In this document: one piece after another, positions 58,561 to 64,000 of the stretch | Position numbering within the stretch: position 1 is the stretch's first letter | Layout of the letters: the number at the start of each line of letters is the position of its first letter | Assembly: GCA_036417435.1 (NCBI GenBank) | Contig: CM070900.1 | Span: 167,204,815-167,268,814 of the forward strand | Reading direction: 5' to 3' | Origin: Inia geoffrensis | Taxonomy: Eukaryota > Chordata > Mammalia > Artiodactyla > Iniidae | DNA: 64,000 bases | Notes under the pieces: model-generated | What the model was told of the DNA's origin: nothing | The model's database searches: none | The model's input: only the letters and a program-made list of their open reading frames with translations | Made by a program: the position numbers and the translations under genes

Positions 58561-61500
58561 TGATGTTTGTGACACAACATCAAATGCTCAGAGTACCCTC
58601 CTTTTCAATCCTAGAATATCTTCTTTTCTCAGCTAAAATATTTCATCATTTCATGAATTCTAGATTTCATATTTATAGAAAAACATACAAAATTATTCAA
58701 ATACTTTTTATAAAAATTATGATGTTGCAGCTGAGTAAATAAAATACATATGAGAGTGTTTAGAAATTTTGAGGCTGTACACAGAATTTACACATTAAAA
58801 GAAAGATTTCTATAGAAAGCCTGTGAGAGCCTTAAAAATATTGCTAATGAAACAAACTCTTCCTTTGCTTTAAAAAGTTATTTACTTAGGAAAGAGAGAA
58901 TAATAATGGTGAGAAATTCAGTTTTTCATACGCACACATATTGATTTTATGTTTTTTTTTGTCTTTATGGAAATTTATGTTCTTCATATAAAACTTTAAA
59001 ATTATAGGGAAAATTGCAACATCCACCTAAAGACAATCACTCCCAGGATTGCTCCTGAATTCTTTCATGTCCATGTAGCTTCGTGTTCCTTTTACATGCA
59101 TTTTTTTCATTAATATTAGTCCAATCATAGTTTATATATTTAATTTTTACCCTGATTTTTTTAACACATTTTTATAGGGAATACTTATAATATTATGCAC
59201 TTAAAAGTTAGTTAAATCATGTTTAATTATCTTGCATTTATTAATCATTTAGATTGTTTTTATTTTTCATTAATATATATGTAATGAACATAATAATGTA
59301 CTTTTTGTCATGAGAACAATATTATGAATGTAAAATTTTAAAGCATTTCTAAAAGCTGCTTTTCTACCAGAGGTAATTAAATGTTATTGATGGAGGAACA
59401 TAAGCCTGTATTTTAATCCACCTGAACATATTACAGATAAGTTTCAGAGAATTAAATAACGTAAGAAAAGCCATGTTAATGAAGACTGTTAACATTATAT
59501 AAAAGCATATGTTTTAGATATTTTTACAATCTGATTTTGTTTCTAAAATATGTCAAATGTATTTGAAATCTTTGATCAAATATCAAAAGAAATATGAAGC
59601 ACATAAGATATATCCAAAAAGAAAATAGAAATTAAATTTAGTGATGTCTTCTTTTTAAAATATTGAGCAATAAGGCTAATTAATTTGGTAACATACTCTA
59701 AACTAGTATTTTTCGATTAAAATAAATTAAAAAAACATTTCTCATTATTCTATTGGTACCTTTTTGTCTCTGCTATATATTTAAGTGAGTAATAGAGTAT
59801 CAGATAAATGTTAATTACTCATATTTCACAGATTATTGTCCTGAAACACCCTTAAAAATATAAGTATTATGAAAAGGAGAATGAGAAATAGCAAGACATA
59901 TTGTCATTTGGGGGAAAACACTTAAAGGGAAACTCTTTGTTGTTTTAAGGAAAAGCCATCAGTATTTGATTTTCAAGCAAGAATAATTTCTATTGTGGGA
60001 AAAAAGGAAGGTATTTTATTTAACCACTGTTTTATTAATAAGCCAGACTTTACATAACTCTGTTCTACCATTTACTAGAATAAAGGTCTGATATGCTCTT
60101 TAAGTCCAAACCATAAAAAACATGCAGTTACTTGGAGATGATTTCACTCAGCAACACAATGAACATGGAAAGCAGTAAGGGGAACAAAACCATGCAGGAA
60201 CGACATTTCAGCCTTTACACATTATTAATACTGACATCAATACCAAGATTTTTACTCTCAGGCAAGGACGGGCATATTGAGTTATAGAGCATGTGGCAAA
60301 AGTTGGACTTTAGTATGTCATTTATTTGAATGTCTCTAGACTTCTAGCATATGTTTAATTAATAATACCCTTTTAAAAAATAACTGATTAAATTTAATTT
60401 TGGATTGATAGCACATACATATCTTACATAAAGATAGCACAAAAGTAAAGACACACACACACACAAATCACCAAAGCATTAGCATGAGCACTGCCACTCA
60501 TACCAGCAAGTTTCACATCAAAATAAAGATAAGGTGCAAAACTCACGTGGTTCTCTTAGAAACACAGCTGCGCATCCAGAGAACCATCCATAACCTTATA
60601 GTGATTCAACATGATCCTTCTTCAAAAACCAGATTTATTTGAATCAGGATTGGAAGCTTTCCTGGAAGACAGTTTAAAAGGTTGGCTAGACAAATTGCTA
60701 TAAAAGAAATAGGATTACATGGAGTCTCTTGGATATTTAAATTGAAAATAAAAATTAGAGACCTCTATAAATATTATGAACATCTTAGTATTTCCCATTT
60801 CAGCATTAAAGTCTTTCTTTTCTGTGTCCTATTTACTGACCTCATTTATAGAGATAAGTGGTAGAATACCCATGACAGCATAAATTATAAAGATATGCTT
60901 AATGAATAAGTCAGAAGCTGGTTGTTGAAAAGATGAATACTTTATACAAAACTTTAGTCAATCACTGGAAAAAGATTGAAGTTTCAAATAAGAAAACATT
61001 AGGAAAAAAATAAAGTCTTTTTAAGCAACCTAATGTATCATGAAACATTAGACAGGTCCTCATCAATATCAGCATTGAATCAAAGGTCATAGTGATTGAA
61101 ATTAATAACAGGAGTATAAAGTAGACAGATAAACAACAAGGTACATAGACTATATTCCCTTTTTATTACAGAATAATTTTAGGGTGCAAAAACCAGTGTT
61201 GCTGTATCCTAAAGTTCTGTTGAGAAGTTATGGATAATGTTTTCATTCACAAGCATTAAAATACTTGTCCATCAAAATACGTATATTTTGGAACATGGTG
61301 ATCATTACATTAAAATACTTAATTTTGTATAGTACTTTAAATTATGTTAATAAAGCTGCCTGGATTTCTTAAAATTGTAATTTTTTTTTTTCTCAGAATG
61401 GTGAATACTTGATAACATCTCTGAACTTCTCCTTAGTAAAAGTGTTTGCATGACAGTAAGAAAGACCTACTGGCATTATGCATATTGAAAACCTGAGTTT

Positions 61501-63194
61501 TTATATTTTTTCCACAATGTGATAGATAAATGCCCTGTAATTGAGTATCCTACGTGCTGCTAGATTTGATGTTGCTCGCTAGGTACTCGAAGGGCAGAGC
61601 AACTTGATGTACATTTATCTAAAAAATAATATAAAATGATTTAATGACTATACTGTATATATTCTTGTAATTTTATGAACGATTCTTTAGTTAAAAGCAG
61701 CTGTGTAGAACAGACAATACTGAAAAGCATGGATAGGCCAATATGATAAACTATGGGTCATCAATTAAGTTATATTTATAACTGACTTGATTGAATCATT
61801 AAATAAATTAAATGTTAATTTTGAAGAAAATATCATTAGCCACAAATTTAAAACATGGCACATAATTTTTCAATTCAAGAGAAGTATAATGAGCTAATTT
61901 CTAAGCTCAATCTAAGTATAATTTGGACATTTTTGGATGCATAATAAAGATTTCAAGTGATCTGAACAATGCAGAGTAGTGTTATAGTAAAAACATACCA
62001 CAAATCATAGCAATTAAAGCCACCCTGAGAGTTTCTCTTGTGTGTTCCCTTAATCCAGTTCAAGTCCTAAAACTCGATTATTATAGAAAAATTCATTATA
62101 TTTTGACCTCCAGAGAAAGGAGTTTCACAAAATATAGCTCTTATGAGTATACGTTTACATTCATGGAACTCATTCCTGTCACTTGCATTTGAGTGTTTTT
62201 AACATCTAGCTCTATTTATGATGCAGTTTTACATGCTCTGAAAATCTTTGTTTCACATTTCCCATGGGTATATTCTTAAAAGTTAGATATAAATGTATTA
62301 CATAGAACCTCCACTCTGATATTATATCAGTGAAATATAATAGAAAATGTGTTATCTAAAATCTTATACCTTAAGCCAACTCTTGCCTAGATTTCTCTAA
62401 GATGTCGGAGAGGACGCTGCTGGTTAACAAGTCAATAACCATTGCAATTCCTCCTTATTAACAAGCAGATAATATAAATTGGTGAAATTTACGTGCAAGC
62501 AAACGGAATAATTTGTAATTGTTCCAAGCCAATTATGACATTTTTTATTCCTTTGTGCCAGTGACTGGTCTAACTATGAATTTTTTTTTTCTCTTACTCC
62601 CTCCCTGTTCAATCTGGGGGCCTCTCTAGCCAGGATATAAACCCTGGATCTATGATAACTATCTCAGAATTGTAGAGTGAAAGCCTTAGAAATAAGGTTA
62701 ATTTCCCAAGGGTAGCAAAGAAGGAGAGAAAAAGCCCTGAATCCAAGAACAGCAACCACAGACCCTTTGACTACTGACTACTCATTAGGGAATAACAAAA
62801 TCCAAAACTCTTGACTGTTCTTTAAGCATACAGTAAATATTCTTAGCGTTTAAGCTATCTTATTCACATTTTCTGTTATTGCAGCCAAAAATATTCCTTT
62901 CTCATACAACTTTTGTTTATTTGCCTTGATCTTTCTTTTTTCTTGTAACACAATGAGCTTAATTTTGAGTTGCATAAACCTAAAAAAGGATGACTTTGTT
63001 TTTATTTTCCTCAGTCATTCTTAATTAATGTACATGTTTTATGAAAAGTAGAAGATAGTGATTTAGAAAGAAAATAAAATAGTACTCATGTTAATATTTT
63101 ATGTTAATATCTTTCATCAAATTTCCTAATATACACATACACACATAAATGACAAGTATTTCAATGGTGACTATATGTCTATGTATGACTATAT
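58561..63194. other. unassigned AT-rich DNA, including a conserved-noncoding candidate
   Basis: No gene or confident repeat was recognised in 4.6 kb. A short CA run lies at about 60450-60465. 59000-59320 has a faint old-LINE flavour that I do not call. The segment 62401-62575 stands out and is listed separately. Confidence 0.5.
62401..62575. promoter_or_regulatory. candidate conserved noncoding element
   Basis: Sequence complexity is higher than in the flanks, and four CpGs fall in about 110 bp of otherwise CpG-poor DNA. It contains homeodomain-like cores (TAATTG at 62517, CAATTA at 62530) and two direct repeats of 'ttaacaag' (62424 and 62458). No frame is open through it, and it matches no repeat known to me. 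Regulatory function is inference only. Confidence 0.3.
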
Positions 63195-63200
63195 GCATAC

Positions 63201-63234
<34 letters not shown>

Positions 63235-63240
63235 GTATGC
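63195..63240. repeat. perfect 46-bp palindrome around an AT core
   Basis: Arms 'gcatacaactatata' and 'tatatagttgtatgc' are exact reverse complements around an AT run. The symmetry centre is between 63217 and 63218, and the flanking bases (t/t) do not pair. This is beyond a simple AT run because the non-AT arm ends match exactly. Confidence 0.96.
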
Positions 63241-63264
63241 TAAGACATGTAGTTTTGATACTAA

Positions 63265-63560
63265 TTTTTTAAATAATTTTATTTTTTAGAGCAGCTTTAT
63301 GTTCACAGCAAAGAGAACACAAGGTACAAGATTTCCCATATAATTGCTGCCCTCACACATGCATAGCCCCCTCAAATAATGATATCCCATACCACAGTGG
63401 TAAATTCATTACAATTGATGGGCATATATTAATGATTATACTACATGATTGTTATTCATACACTGACTCATTCTAATGTACAGTCTATGGGTTTTGAAAA
63501 ATGTATAATGAGGTGTATACGTCATTACAGTATCAATCAGACTAGTTTGCCCTAAACATA
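63265..63560 (-). mobile_element. old L1 LINE 3' region, antisense
   Basis: 'ttagagcagctttatgttca', 'tttcccatataattgctgcc', 'cacatgcatagccccctcaa' and 'gtctatgggttttgaaaaat' follow the antisense 3' portion of old L1ME-class elements. No ORF remains. Confidence 0.65.
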
Positions 63561-63704
63561 TGTACAAAAATGTTCATATCAAAATAAAGATGAACTACTC
63601 ACAACTAGTACACTCATTTATACAGCTGGTAACATGAATATAGCTCATATATGTAGTGCAAACCTATTAAGGTGGCTTTTTAAAAGTTATTTCCATAAAA
63701 TGTA

Positions 63705-63850
63705 TTTTATAGCTTTATTGATGTAAAATTGATACACAAAAATGCACATATTTAATGTGTACAATTTGATAATTTTCTACATATGCATGCACCCATGATA
63801 ATAAACTTAACTACATATCCAAAAATTTCCTTTTGAACTTGTAATATGAT
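63705..63850 (-). mobile_element. old L1 LINE 3' region, second fragment, antisense
   Basis: 'ttatagctttattgatgtaa', 'gtgtacaatttgataatttt' and 'atgcatgcacccatgataat' follow an antisense L1 3' end. It may belong to a different old L1 than 63265-63560, because both contain 3'-terminal sequence. Confidence 0.6.
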
Positions 63851-64000
63851 ATGTTAAAATTGTTGAAAAAGTTTTAACCAGAATGAGAACATATGTTTGG
63901 TTGTTTTAAATTTCTGGTATCATAGTATATTTCTATTTTTAGAACTTTATTTTCAGCTCTGAATAATTTTCCAAAAAATATTGATTTGTGTCTGAATGAG
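63851..64000. other. unassigned end of window
   Basis: AT-rich. It could continue the antisense L1, but the match fades. Confidence 0.4.

Noticed and set aside
1..64000. A previously undescribed multi-gene system
   Set aside because: No cluster of co-oriented, non-repeat coding genes exists. Most of the longer open frames trace to L1, SINE, LTR or microsatellite sequence, and the few unassigned frames of up to about 130 aa are isolated and have no recognisable domains.

Overview
The window is AT-rich mammalian genomic DNA. No host protein-coding exon, no rRNA or tRNA gene, no CpG island and no bacterial-type gene could be supported. The organism is most likely a cetacean, probably a toothed whale. 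Ten copies of one tRNA-derived SINE are present. They carry the CHR-type head (GGGCTTCCCTGGTGGC...) and a GC-rich body, and most have clear target-site duplications. That SINE family is characteristic of Cetacea, hippopotamus and ruminants. No BovB LINE and no Bov-tA-like ruminant SINE was seen. The species assignment is inference.

Layout. 1-525 is the 3' part of an antisense L1. 0.5-8.3 kb is mostly unassigned DNA holding an L1 3' tail, a SINE whose tail is now a CA microsatellite, a hAT/Charlie-type DNA transposon remnant and an old L1 spacer fragment. 8.3-17.8 kb is a 9.5-kb block of two antisense L1s joined head to tail: a 5'-truncated copy (8334-10730) directly follows the poly(A) of a full-length copy (10731-17830). 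17.8-27.7 kb is unassigned DNA with three SINEs, old LTRs, MIR pieces and a 68-bp tandem duplication. 27.7-35.1 kb is a second full-length L1, on the + strand, with a 12/13-matching target-site duplication and both ORFs decayed. 37.4-41.2 kb holds two L1 fragments meeting head to head, each carrying two SINE insertions. 41.7-42.0 kb is a MaLR solo LTR and 45.2-45.5 kb is a MIR. 50-56 kb holds two further antisense L1s, a SINE, LTR-like pieces and a HAL1/ORF1-like stretch. 58.1-58.6 kb is an antisense MLT1 LTR. 58.6-63.2 kb is largely unassigned, but includes a CpG-containing, complex 175-bp segment that looks like a conserved-noncoding candidate. The end holds a perfect 46-bp AT palindrome and old L1 3' fragments.

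How the parts relate. The structure is a record of retrotransposition. L1 ORF1/ORF2 proteins provided the machinery, the SINEs and processed tails were moved in trans, and later insertions landed in the T- or A-rich parts of earlier L1s. Both full-length L1s show stop codons and frameshifts and are judged inactive. Most of the longer open reading frames are frames through L1, SINE or microsatellite sequence. A few 60-130 aa frames in unique DNA remain unassigned. No new defence, toxin or metabolic system was found. The points most worth a second look are the L1 tandem, the 7-kb inverted L1 pair, two perfect palindromes, a strong G-quadruplex motif and the conserved-noncoding candidate near 62.4 kb.
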